Source of the DNA: Fistularia commersonii
Taxonomy: Eukaryota; Chordata; Actinopteri; Syngnathiformes; Fistulariidae
Length of the DNA: 64,000 nt
Direction: 5' to 3'
Assembly (NCBI GenBank): GCA_037954325.1
Contig: JBBMNZ010000057.1
Location: forward strand, 602,501 to 666,500
The notes under the pieces were generated by a model. The model did not search any database. It was given only the letters and a program-made list of their open reading frames with translations, and was not told the origin of the DNA. Of the stretch, positions 42,150 through 53,661 are shown piece by piece. The translations under genes were made by a program, and so were the position numbers. Position 1 is the stretch's first letter, and each line of letters begins with the position of its first letter.

Positions 42150-42814
42150 TTTGATGTCTGAGATTCCTTGTGAACGGCCAACTTAATTACATGTTGTATT
42201 CCCCTTGCAATTTTTTTTTTAGTTTTTAATTTTATTTTTCTATCTATTCATTTAATTATTTCCTTTTAATTTTCTGTTTTTGTCCAGCATTAAAAATTTC
42301 TCGCAAACCGTTAACACTATTAACTTCTGATTACATACAGAACGAATGCCCTTGTGTCTCCCGTCACCCCCCCCCCGTCCCCCCGCTTTTTCCTTACGGT
42401 GGCAGACACTGAGATCGAAAGCAAATGGGTGTCATTGCAATGCAGTAACAGGGTGATAACAGCCGTGTTTGAAGTGTGTAGGGGCTTATAGGAGAGCAGA
42501 AGCACGTCACGCTATTCGCCTGAGTTCGGAGGATCGGGAGTACCAGGGCCCATAGCGGAGGAGCAGAGGAGTTGAGAAGCGGAGGAGCGGAGGAGCGGAG
42601 TTATGTTTCTCTTCTCAAAGGCGGGGAAGCTTGGGGGCAGCAGGACCCCTTAGACCGGCCAATGTGAGCCTTCTCCGGACATAGATCACCCGGACGTATG
42701 ACTGGAGCTCCCGTACCTCTGGGCACACACATATGTGAATGAGTGGATGAGCTAATGTTTGTTTTGTTGTGGATACGTTTCGGCCAATGCTATTAGCACA
42801 GCTATGATGAGTTC

Positions 42815-42880
<66 letters not shown>

Positions 42881-43503
42881 GTTTATGTGTGTGTGAGAGT
42901 TTGTTTTGGTGGGTGGGTGGGGGGGGGGTTCCCGCGGACTGGGAGTACCAGGGCCACGAGCGGATGAGCTGAGGAGCGGAGGAGGGCAGATGCCCGGCCT
43001 TGATTCGCTTATGTCCAGCGGTTTGGGAGTTCCAGGGCCCAAAGCGGAGGAGCGGAGGACAGCAAAAGCCCTGTCCGCAATTCACCTGAGTCTGGCGGAT
43101 CGGTAGTACCTGGTTCCGCAGCGGAGGAGCGGAGGAGCTGAGAAGCGGAGGAGCGGAGGAGATGTTTCTCTTCTCAGAGGCGGCGAGGGGGGGGGGGAGC
43201 AGGACCCCTTACCCTTATCCCCCGGACGTTTGAGTGGAGCTCCCGGACTTCCGGGCACGCACATGCGAATGACTGGATGACAGGGAGTGCCAGGGCCTGG
43301 AGCGGATGAGCAGAGGAGAGGCGGAGGGCAGAAGCCCGGCCCGGTTCGGGAGTTCCAGGGTCCAAAGCGGGGGAGCGAAGAAGCGGAGGAGAGCAGAAGA
43401 GCAGAAGACTGGCCCGGAATTCACCGAAGTCCCGCAGATCGGGAGTTCCAGGGCCCGGAGCGGAAGAGCGGAGGAGCGGAGGAGCGGAGTGAAGCGGAAG
43501 CCC
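42150..43503 (+). repeat. L1 second tail, core C, (GT)n and GGAGCG repeats
   Basis: The second L1 tail runs to about 42352, then core C as at 3758, with (GT)n at 42816-42890 and GGAGCG repeats to 43503. The (GT)n array is shorter than at 4214. No gene is seen. Confidence 0.65.
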
Positions 43504-44036
43504 GTCTTAACAACAAGGAAATTACAGATGAGGCTATAATTTCCACAGAAATCTTTAAATTCTATAGCCACCTATACACTTCGACATTATCAAAAAGCGA
43601 TTGTGACTCCTTTCCAACAAATATTCCTCAATATATTCCAAAAATAAACAACAACAAACAACATATGTTTGTTTTGTATATGTTTATATATAAACAACAA
43701 AAAATATACAGTTTGATGTCCGAGATTCCTTGTGAATCGCCAACTTAATTACATGTTGTATTCCCCTTGCAATCTTTTTTCGTTTTAATTTTTTATTTTG
43801 TCTATCTATTGATTTAATTATTTCCTTTTAATTTCTTTTTTTGTCTAGCATTGTAAATTTCTCACAAACCGTTAACACTATTAACTTCTGATTACATACA
43901 GAACGAATGTCCTTATGTCCATTGCTTCCTCATGCCTGGTTGTTTCATTGACCTTCAGTTCTACCTTGCCATGTTTATTTGTACATTTGTATATTTGTGT
44001 GTACTATTTATGTTCAATTAAAAAAAAAAAAAAAAA
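43504..44036 (+). pseudogene. L1 LINE with internal deletion, tail and A-run
   Basis: Fourth-module copy of the EN-RT linker to 3' tail fusion. Its frame reads through the GGAGCG repeat into NNKEITDEAIISTEIFKFYS. It ends in an A-run at about 44020-44036 and carries an empty copia-1 target site near 43907. Confidence 0.72.
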
Positions 44037-44511
44037 GAATGAGAGGCTGAGAAAATCTCCATGTCTCTCTCTCTCCCCCCCTTAATGTCCCCCCCCCCCC
44101 CCCCCCCCCCCCTTCCTCACGGCGGCCGACGCAATGTGATTCTCGCCGTTGTTGTGGAAGTAGGGTAAAGGATTCCCCGCGTCGGTGCGAGCGATGCGTT
44201 TCAAGGCGTATTGCATGTGTGTATGGAGGGGGGGGGGGTCTACAGGATACCGCAGGCCGGCAATGGTGCACCTTCTCCGGACATCGATCCCCGAAACGTC
44301 GGCGTGGAGCTCCCGGAGCAGCCGGCGTGTACATGTGAATGAATGGAGGAGCTAATGTGTGTGTGGGGGGTGGTGGTGGTGGTGGTGGTGGTGTGGGGGG
44401 CGGGGGGCGTTTCGGCTAATGCTATCAGCACAGCTATGATTATCCCCAGAACGTTGAGAACGAGCTCCCGGAACTCCAGACATGCGTATATAAAAGAGTG
44501 GAATTAAGGCG
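44037..44511 (+). repeat. Core A unit at the start of the second copy
   Basis: Counterpart of 1-441, with 30 extra bases of leader visible because it is not cut by the window edge. The C-run is longer. Confidence 0.65.
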
Positions 44512-44524
44512 TGTGTGTGTGTGT

Positions 44525-44575
<51 letters not shown>

Positions 44576-44783
44576 GGACAGAAATAATGTTGGGGACAGA
44601 AATTGTTATTAGCCAGCTGGCAGATGACACAACCTTAGTTTTGAAAAATGAACATCAAGTCCCAATAAGTGTTGAAAAAATTAAAACATTCTCCCGGAGC
44701 AGCCGGCGTGTACATGTGAATGAATGGAGGAGCTAATGTGTGTGTGGTGGTGGTGGTGGTGGGGGGGGGGGGGGCGTTTCGGC
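44512..44783 (+). repeat. (GT)n, L1 RT scrap (44575-44693) and core A scrap
   Basis: Counterpart of 442-702 with the same two junctions: L1 cut after CATTCTC, then core A from CCCGGAGCAGCC, ending CGTTTCGGC. Confidence 0.75.
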
Positions 44784-45026
44784 TTGACGGGAAAGATACC
44801 AAATGTGTCACAAATGCAAAAGTTTGGTGCTGTGTGCTATGCATACAAGCACAACAAAAAGAAACTTGACTCAAGAGGTGAGAAGGGAGTTTTCATTGGA
44901 TATGACAAAAATAGTCCAGCTTATTTTGTATATTATCCAAATAGTGAAAGAGTACTAAAACAGACTGCTAAAATTTGTGTCACCCATCTCCAGAGCAACA
45001 AACCCAGAAAGAGATGAGCTCAGACC

Positions 45027-45028
<2 letters not shown>
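44784..45028 (+). pseudogene. copia-2 integrase C-terminal fragment
   Basis: Counterpart of 703-949, with a 2-bp deletion (GTGTCACCC for GTGTCGAACCC) and an AGAAAGA for AGACAGA change near the linker. Confidence 0.8.

Positions 45029-45079
<51 letters not shown>
45029..45079 (+). repeat. (GAT)n tract, copia-2 poly-Asp
   Basis: About 51 bp, 30 bp shorter than at 950-1030. Confidence 0.9.
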
Positions 45080-46031
45080 CAGTTAGACATTTAAAGAGGC
45101 AAGGAGTTCCCTCAATGCTGACAAGTGGATGAAATCTATGGACGAAGAGATGGAGTCATTGAGAGAGAAGAACACTTTTACCCTAACACAGCTACCCCAA
45201 GGCAAGTGTGCAGTGGGGGTGGGGGTGGGGGGGTGGGGGGCGTAAGCGCTAAAAAGAAATGAAGATGGCACAAACAAATATAAAGCTCGGTATGTTGCTA
45301 AGGGCTACAGTCAAAAGTATGGCACGGATTTCGAGGAAACATTTTCTCCAACAGCAAATATGACAAGTGTGAGGGTGTTTATGCAGAAATCAGTTCCGGA
45401 AAATTTGTTCTTACACCAAATGGATGTAAAGACAGCCTATCTTCATACACCCATAGATTGTGAGCTCTGTGTAGAACAACCAGAAGGGTATGAAGTGACA
45501 AATAAAAAACAGAAGCTGGTGTGTAAACTTAAAAAGTCACTATACGTCCCTGAACAAGCCGGTCGTCATTGGGATCTGATGCTCCATTCTTACTTGATTG
45601 ACAATGACTTTATTCAGAATGAAGCAGATCATTGTGTTTATGTCAAAGAAAACCAAAATGACAAGGTCATCATCATAATATGGGTAGATGATTTAATCAT
45701 AGCTGCGAGTGATGAGGAAGTAATGAAAGAGGTGAAAATCATGCTTACAGCTAGATTTAAAATGAAGGACATGGGCAAAGTGATCAAAATCAATACCCAG
45801 AAAATATGTCAGTCAGAAGAGTGTGTTAAGATGTCACAAAGAAAATATGTGAAAAGGTAGCCCTACAGTATTGTCCAACACAAGAGATGCCGGCACATGT
45901 TATGACAAAGCCTGCATCACAGTTTAAGTTGTTGAATTTTTCAAAGTTGTTGTTTGTTGTTTGGGTCATGAGTATTTTATTTTGATGTAAATGGGCAAAG
46001 ATACCAATAATATGAGAGCAAGTGGGGGCGT
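45080..46031 (+). pseudogene. copia-2 pol fragment, plus strand, second copy only beyond 45457
   Basis: Counterpart of 1031-1410 up to HAPID. Beyond that it continues as the rest of RT with CELCVEQPEGYEV and IIWVDDLIIAASDEEV, then the CPTQEMPADVMTKP C terminus and the purine run AAGTGGGGGCG. It is the reverse-complement twin of unit 3 (13857-14807). The G-run breaks the frame. Confidence 0.8.
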
Positions 46032-46587
46032 TGTTAACTGAGAAATATGCTCTCAATTATTTTCCGTTTTATTTCCAAGGGCCAGTCTCAGCTTCCGGTC
46101 AACAGGATCCCGCAGACCGGCCAAGGTGCACCTTCTTCGGACACGGATCCCCTTGACGTCGGCGTGAAGCTCCGGGAGCACCAGACATGCACTTATGAAT
46201 AAGCGGAGGAGTCAACTCCATAAGTCCTCCACTCAGGGCCTCGGTGTCACTGAATCGAGCAATTTGGTTTTTAATGTTTAAAAATCGGCTTAACATTGAG
46301 GTGGAAAACACAGCGGTATCGTTAAAATACAGTAACAGGGTGATAACATCCATGTAAGAAGTGGAGGGGGATTTATTGCACTCACGGCCCCACTCGTTTA
46401 TTCCTCTCATACACAGCGGCCAGATCACCTGCTGGAGCTCCAAGCGCTGTGCACAGTCGGATGCCGCCATCTAGCGGACATAAAATGTAAGGAAGCGGAG
46501 GGAGAAAGCCATCCGGTGTTCCCCGAGTAGCGGCGACGAACGAGTTTAGAGCCGTGGAGAAGGTTTGCTTCCCCCCCAACCTCTCTT

Positions 46588-46592
<5 letters not shown>
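46032..46592 (-). repeat. copia-2 LTR-like segment and core B (reversed)
   Basis: 46032-46104 is the 73-bp TG...CA segment on the plus strand. 46105-46592 is core B reversed. The 123-codon frame is open on the minus strand at 46099-46470. Confidence 0.6.
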
Positions 46593-46622
<30 letters not shown>

Positions 46623-46730
46623 CTTCTTCTTCTTCTTCTTCTTCTTCTTCTTCTTCTTCTTCTTCTTCTCCTTCTTCTTCTTCTTCTTCTTCTTCTTCTT
46701 CTTCTTCTTCTTCTTCTTCTTCTTCTTCTT
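46593..46730. repeat. (TTC)n tract, reversed RTE tail
   Basis: TTC triplets with one CTCC interruption. Confidence 0.95.
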
Positions 46731-47165
46731 TTGTCTTTTCCCGTCAGGTGTGGCCACAGCGAGTCAACTTTCTCCATCTAACCCTATTCTCCGTATCCTC
46801 CTCTCTCACACCAACTACCTTCATATCCTCTCTCACCACGTCCATAAATCCTCTCTTTGGTCTTCCTCGAGACCTCTTGCCTTGCAGCTCCAATTCCAGC
46901 ATCCGTCTACCAATATATTCTCTATCCCTCCTCTGTACATGACCGAACCATCTCAGTCTGGCTTCTCTGACCTTCTCTCCAAAACATCGAACATGTGCTG
47001 TTCCTCTGATACTCATTCCTGATCCTATCAATCCTGGTCACTCCGTAAGAGAACCTCAACATCTTCATATCTGCAACCTCTAGTTCTGCCTGCTGTCTTT
47101 TTGTCATTGTAACAGTTTCTAGTCCATACATCATCGCTGGTCTAACCACTGTCTTGTACACCTTT
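46731..47165 (-). pseudogene. RTE 3' end fragment
   Basis: Reverse-strand twin of 12735-13170, with the same frame change and C-terminal RWRKLTRCG. Confidence 0.85.
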
Positions 47166-47731
47166 GTACACCTTGGTAATGGGCAACCCCGTATCTGACC
47201 GTGTGACACAGCCAAGCAGTGCAGACAATGTGAGACGATCAACTAGAACCAAAAAGAAGCCCAGTTACTTTAATAGTTATGTGACTAGTGCTATTGACGA
47301 TGACCAAGTGTTCACTAACATTGACTACTGTTATAGACTGGCGTGTGGTGTCCCACAGACATTTAAAGAGGCAAGGAGTTCCCTCAATGCTGACAAGTGG
47401 ATGAAATCTATGGACGAAGAGATGGAGTCATTGAGAGAGAAGAACACTTTTACCCTAACACAGCTACCCCAAGGCAAGTGTGCAGTGGGGGTGGGGGTGG
47501 GGGGTGGGGGGCGTAAGCGCTAAAAAGAAATGAAGATGGCACAAACAAATATAAAGCTCGGTATGTTGCTAAGGGCTACAGTCAAAAGTATGGCACGGAT
47601 TTCGAGGAAACATTTTCTCCAACAGCAAATATGACAAGTGTGAGGGTGTTTATGCAGAAATCAGTTCCGGAAAATTTGTTCTTACACCAAATGGATGTAA
47701 AGACAGCCTATCTTCATGCACCCATAGATTG
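47166..47731 (+). pseudogene. copia-2 linker and RT N-terminal fragment
   Basis: Encodes VSDRVTQPSSADN, KKKPSYFNSYVTSAIDDD, VPQTFKEARSSLNADKW, a G-run, then MTSVRVFMQKSVPENLFLHQ and HAPID, where it is cut by (GGT)n exactly as at 1410. This junction is the counterpart of 1410/1411. Confidence 0.8.
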
Positions 47732-47869
47732 GTGGTGGTGGTGGTGGTGGTGGTGTGTGGGGGGGGGGGGCGTTTCGGCTAATGCTATCAGCACAGCTAT
47801 GATTATTCCCAGAACGTTGAGAACGAGCTCCCGGAACTCCAGACATGCGTATATAAAAGAATGGAATTA

Positions 47870-47956
<87 letters not shown>

Positions 47957-47972
47957 TGTGTGTGTATGTGTG
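47732..47972 (+). repeat. GGT/G-run, core A fragment and (GT)n
   Basis: Counterpart of 1411-1626, with (GT)n at about 47873-47972. Confidence 0.75.
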
Positions 47973-49898
47973 GGACAGAAATAATGTCGGGGACAGAAAT
48001 TGTAATTAGCCTGCTGGCAGATGACACAACCTTAGTTTTGAAAAATGAACATCAAGTCCCAATAAGCGTTGAAAAAATTAAAACATTCTCCAAGGCTTCA
48101 GGATTGTCATTAAACTTAAAGAAATGCAAACTTCTTGAGCTGCATGACTCACCACTAAAGGAAATCAGCAATGTTCCTATCAAATCAGAAATAAAATACT
48201 TGAGCATTTTCCTATCTAAGGACCAAAAGTTAAATCAGTCCAGGAACATTGAATCTAAACTGAATCAAAGTAAAGCTAAATTGAATATATGGCTCCAAAG
48301 AGATTTATCAATATTAGGCCCGATATATTTGACTAAAATGGAATGTTTATCCAGATGTATATACCCAGTGTATTCCAATGCTGCTCCAAATCAACTCATA
48401 AAATCTATTAACCAAATAAATTTCAACTTTATCTGGAGGAACAGACCACACCATCTAAAAAAATCACATATGGGGAAAGAAACAAGTGAGGGAGGGCTGA
48501 AAGTGATAGAGTTGGACTGCCTGAATGGGACATTGAAGGTGAACTGGTTGAAATCCTGGATCAAACATCATCATTTTTTCTGGTATTGTACTCCAAACTA
48601 CTTATTCAACAAAGTCGGTGGCCTAAGTCTTGTGCTTATCTCTGACTTGGATATCAACAAGATTCCTGTCCAATTTTCAGAGTTCCATAAACAAATACTA
48701 TTATACTGGAAAATGATATATGTACACAATTTCTCACCACACAGTACAATAATTTGGAACAATAGATATGTACTGCGTGGCAACAAACCTCTGTTTTACA
48801 AGGAATGCTTTGAGAAAGGTATATGGTCAATAATTGACTTGATGGATGACAATGGCAGTCGTCTAGACTATGAACAGTTCTGTACTACACACAGATTTAA
48901 GCCTCCCATATTAGAGTTGATAAAGTTACGAAACGCACTGCCTCGACAATTTGTATTCCTGACCAAAAATATAATGACGCACCGAACCGTACAACCACAG
49001 TTACCCCGACTATCACTCCAGGGAATCTCAATTCTGGACAGAAAGTGCAGCAACTCCTTTATTAGGACATGTTTCACAGGAAACTTGTTCCCTGGACGTC
49101 AAAACAAAAATAATATTTGAAATAAATTTGATAAGGAATCGACTGCCACGCTGCAAACTATGTGTCTGACTCTACCCATACCCCCCAAGGCAAGAAGAGA
49201 CCCACTTCTAAATTATGAATGACATCTACCCATCTCAGGAATTATTGCAGGTACGCTTTACTTTTGAAGATAATATTTGTACATTTTGTGAAGACAACAT
49301 TGAAACCATTGACCATATATTTTTTCTCATTCTCATTCCATCGTCACCAGTTTCCCTCTCAAAAGATGATATCACATTTGGTTTACTTATAAGCAACATA
49401 ACAGATGAACTCTGTGTCAATGTTCTTTTAGGCCTGGCCAAGTTCTTCATTCACAAAAACAGAATGCAAAAATGCTCCCCAAATTTTAATTTCTTCATAA
49501 ACGATTTTGAATTATAAAAAAAAATCCTTAAAACTTATGGAAAAATCCAAAAACTAAAAAATATACAGTTACCCATGTCTGAGATTCCTTTTTTTGGAAA
49601 AAAAGAAAAACAACTTAATTACATGTTATATTCCCCTTGCAATTTTTTTTTCGTTTTAATTTTTTATTTGTCTATCTATTGATTTAATTATTTCCTTTTA
49701 ATTTCTTTTTTTTGTCTAGCACTGTAAATTTCTCACAAACCGTTAACACTATTAACTTCTGATTACATACAGAACAAATGTCCTTATGTCCGTTGCTTCC
49801 TCATCCCTGGTTGTTTCATTGACATTCAGTTCTACCTTGCCATGTTTATGTGTACATTTGTATATTTGTGTGTACTATTTATGTTCAATTAAAAACAG
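47973..49898 (+). pseudogene. 5'-truncated L1 LINE, copy d
   Basis: The L1 frame is open to 49120 with TAC where copy a has its stop. 49215-49517 holds the C-terminal segment (SQELLQV variant). This copy sits at the position of copy a in the second duplicate. In FNKVGGLSLVLI it agrees with copy c, not copy a, which suggests conversion or exchange between modules. Confidence 0.87.
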
Positions 49899-50626
49899 TT
49901 TGATGTCTGAGATTCCTTGTGAACGGCCAACTTAATTACATGTTATATTCCCCTTACAATTTTTTTTTTTAGTTTTTAATTTTATTTTTCTATCTATTTA
50001 TTTAATTATTTCCTTTTAATTTTCTGTTTTTGTCTAGCATTAAAAATTTCTCGCAAACCGTTAACACTATTAACTTCTGATTACATACAAAACGAATGCC
50101 CTTATGTCCCCCCCCCCGTCCCCCCCGCTTTTTCCTTACGGTGGCACTGAGATCAAAAGCAAATGGGTGTCATTGTAATGCAGTAACAGGGTGATAACAG
50201 CCGTGTTTGAAGTGTGTAGGGGCTTATAGGAGAGCAGAAGCACGTCACGCTATTCGCCTGAGTTCGGAGGATCGGGAGTACCAGGGCCCATAGCGGAGGA
50301 GCAGAGGAGTTGAGAAGCGGAGGAGCGGAGTTATGTTTCTCTTCTCAAAGGCGGGGAAGCTTGGGGGCAGCAGGACCCCTTAGACCGGCCAATGTGAGCC
50401 TTCTCCGGACATAGATCACCCGGACGTATGACTGGAGCTCCCGTACCTCTGGGCACACACATATGTGAATGAGTGGATGAGCTAATGTTTGTTTTGTTGT
50501 GGATACGTTTCGGCCAATGCTATTAGCACAGCTATGATGAGTTCAGGTGTGTGTGTGGGTGTTTGTGTGTGTGTGTCTGTGTGTGTGTGTGTGTGTGTAT
50601 GGGTGTGTGTCTGTGTGTGTGTGTGT

Positions 50627-50672
<46 letters not shown>

Positions 50673-51300
50673 GTTTATGTGTGTGTGAGAGTTTGTTTTG
50701 GTGGGTGGGTGGGGATGGGGGGGTTCCCGCGGACTGGGAGTACCAGGGCCTCGAGCGGATGAGCTGAGGAGCGGAGGAGGGCAGATGCCCGGCCTTGATT
50801 CGCTTATGTCCAGCGGTTCGGGAGTTCCAGGGCCCAAAGCGGAGGAGCGGAGGACAGCAAAAGCCCTGTCCGCAATTCACCTGAGTCTGGCGGATCGGTA
50901 GTACCTGGTTCCGCAGCGGAGGAGCGGAGGAGCTGAGAAGCGGAGGAGCGGAGGAGATGTTTCTCTTCTCAGAGGCGGCGAGGGGGGGGGGGGGGCGCAG
51001 GACCCCTTACCCTTATCCCCCGGACGTTTGAGTGGAGCTCCCGGACATCCGGGCACGCACATGCGAATGACTGGATGACAAGGAGTGCCAGGGCCTGGAG
51101 CGGATGAGCAGAGGAGAGGCGGAGGGCAGAAGCCCGGCCCAGTTCGGGAGTTCCAGGGTCCAAAGCGGGGGAGCGAAGAAGCGGAGGAGAGCAGAAGAGC
51201 AGAAGACTGGCCCGGAATTCACCGAAGTCCCGCAGATCGGGAGTTCCAGGGCCCGAGCGGAAGAGCGGAGGAGCGGAGGAGCGGAGCAAAGCGGAAGCCC
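49899..51300 (+). repeat. L1 second tail, core C, (GT)n and GGAGCG repeats
   Basis: Counterpart of 3552-4963. The (GT)n array at 50544-50690 has more interruptions than the one at 4214. No gene is seen. Confidence 0.65.
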
Positions 51301-51709
51301 GTCTTAACAACAAGGAAATTACAGATGAAGCTATAATTTCCACAGAAATCTTTAAATTCTATAGCCACCTATACACTTCGACATTATCAAAAAGCGATTG
51401 TGACTCCTTTCCAACAAATATTCCTCAATATATCCCAAAAATAAACAACAACAAACAACATATGTTTGTTTTGTATATGTTTATATATAAACAACAAAAA
51501 ATATACAGTTTGATGTCTGAGATTCCTTGTGAATCGCCAACTTAATTATATGTTGTATTCCCCTTGCAATCTTTTTTCGTTTTAATTTTTTATTTGTCTA
51601 TCTATTGATTTAATTATTTCCTTTTAATTTATTTTTTTGTCTAGCATTGTAAATTTCTCACAAACCGTTAACACTATTAACTTCTGATTACATACAGAAC
51701 GAATGTCCT
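51301..51709 (+). pseudogene. L1 LINE with internal deletion, cut by copia-1
   Basis: Counterpart of 4964-5373, ending with the GTCCT target half at 51705-51709. Confidence 0.72.
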
Positions 51710-52065
51710 TGATGCGTTTAAGTTTGCAGCTTCTTCGTTTTCCATGTTTCGGAAGGAATTCACAAGTTTGCCTTGTTTGAATCGTCTTTTATTTTCTTCT
51801 TCACAGCTCCGGGAATCAACATCGGTTAGCCATGGGACATGTACAGTACAGAGTGAGGGAAAAGTTCCCGCCAGCACCGCTATACCAAAAAAAAAACACT
51901 GACGTAGAAGTTAACGTCAAGTTAGCTGAACAGTCGCGAAAAACTAAAACAAGTCCCAAACCTTGTCATAAAGTGCCATGCATTTCCTGAGAGTAGATAC
52001 AAATACAACATATGTATACTAGAATGTAAACTCAAATAAAACTAATGAGATCACCTATCTCAACA
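51710..52065 (-). repeat. copia-1 LTR (minus copy)
   Basis: Counterpart of 5374-5729, 356 bp, with the same TGATGCG edge. Confidence 0.9.
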
Positions 52066-53636
52066 CCCCCTCTTGATCTCAACATCCAAAAAAAAACTTT
52101 GGACATTTTAATTTCCAAAGAACCACTTTTTGAATTTTTCTATTTTTACCTTTGTCATGAGTTTTGTCGAGATGTCTGCCAACATGTCCTCTGATGGACA
52201 ATAGATAAGATTTATTTAACCCTCACTGAGTGCTTCACGAATGAAATGATATTTTACATCAATGTGTTTTGACCTTTGTCTGTTTACAGGATTCTTACTC
52301 AGTGCGATGGCCCCCTGATTGTCTCCGTAGATTGTTGTGCAACTGTACATTTTGTTGTCCATACCGTTTAACAGTTGAGACAGGTACATGTTTTCTTGTG
52401 CGGTGGTGGCTCGGCCGATGTATTCAGCCTCACATGTTGACAGGGCCACTGTGGGCTGTTTCCTTGACTTCCATGCAATGGCTGGGCCTTGTTTTGTTAA
52501 ACTGAAACAGTAGCCTGTAGTGCTACGTCTGTCTTCTACAGATGATGCCCAGTCTGAATCACTGTAAGCTATCAGGTTCAAATCCTCCTTATTTGTCTTG
52601 AAACTTAGTTCATAATCAGCTGTCCCCTTCAAATACCTCAGAACATGTTTTGCAGCTACTAAGTTTTCTACTTTTGGCATTGCCAGATTCTGTGATAGTT
52701 TGCTCACTATCCAGCTGATATCAGGTCTGGTGCAAGTCATGGCATAAATAAGACTGCCTACAATCTCACGATATTCTTTGGGGTCGACAGGTTCACTTTG
52801 CTCATTTTCATCAGCTACAGGGATGCCCTCTAATTTTTGCTCACTTGGAGTAGATCTTGCTTTACATTCTGACATTCCAAATCTCTCTAGCATTTTTAGG
52901 ATGTACTTTGTCTGGTTCATTTTGATTTCATCCCCCTTTTGTTCAAATTGTATGCCCAAAAAATATGATAGTTTCCCCAGGTCTTTCATGTTGAACTTGA
53001 ATTTCATGTTCTGTTTAAACGTGCTGAGTGCATCATTGCTGCTTGCGGCAATAATTAAATCATCTACCCAAATTATTACAATGATTGTGTCACCATTTTC
53101 CGTCTGTTTTCTGTACACACAGTGGTCAGAGAGATTTCTCACAAAGTTGTCCTGTTCTAAATGGTCATTAAGGAGTTCATACCAGTTTCTTCCTGATTGT
53201 TTCAGGCCATAAAGAGATTTCTTTAATCTATACACTAGTTTCTCTCCTGTTTCTGACATCATTTCAAACCCTTCTGGTTGTTCCAAGAAAATCTCCTCAT
53301 GTATAGGAGCATGTAAATATGCCGTCTTAACATCCATTTGATGGACAATGAGGTTATTTTGTACAGCTATCTGCATTAGTGCCCGCACTGATGTAATGTT
53401 AGCTGTCGGTGCAAAAGTTTCATAGTAGTCTATGCCTTCTGTTTGATTGTAACCCTTCGCTACATATCTCGCCTTAAATATTTGTCCTCCTTCAGCATTT
53501 TCTTTAAGGGCAAATACCCATTTTCCTCCAATTACTTTTCTCCCTTCAGGTAAAGTTGTCAGTTCAAATGTGTCATTCTGTTTAAGCGAGTCAATCTCTT
53601 CCCTCATGGCACAATTCCACCCGGGTGCCAGTGGTG
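52066..53636 (-). pseudogene. pol: copia-1 pol 3' fragment (RT and RNase H)
   Basis: Counterpart of 5730-7300 with the same domain order and the same TAA (52216-52218). Only about three substitutions are visible, for example an AAACGTG for AAATGTG change near 53020. Confidence 0.9.
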
Positions 53637-53659
53637 GCACCCGGGTGGAATTGTGCCAT
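53606..53659. repeat. 54-bp hairpin at a fold-back junction
   Basis: Same 25-bp arms and GTGG loop as at 7270-7323, so it predates the large duplication. Confidence 0.9.
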
Positions 53660-53661
53660 GA

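Larger units (their letters stand above)
1..44066. repeat. First copy of a ~44-46 kb tandem duplication
   Basis: Position 1 aligns with 44067, and the order of elements from 1 to 17709 recurs from 44067 to 64000. Offsets step as arrays change length: 44066 at the start, 46336 through the minus-strand copia-1 and RTE, 46297 in the middle unit, 46333 in the third unit, 46291 in the full-length copia-1. Sampled stretches differ by a few bases per kilobase. For example, the 1.5-kb copia-1 fragment at 5880-7370 shows about three substitutions against 52216-53706. The right edge is set by where the second copy starts; the true ends of the unit lie outside the window. Confidence 0.85.
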
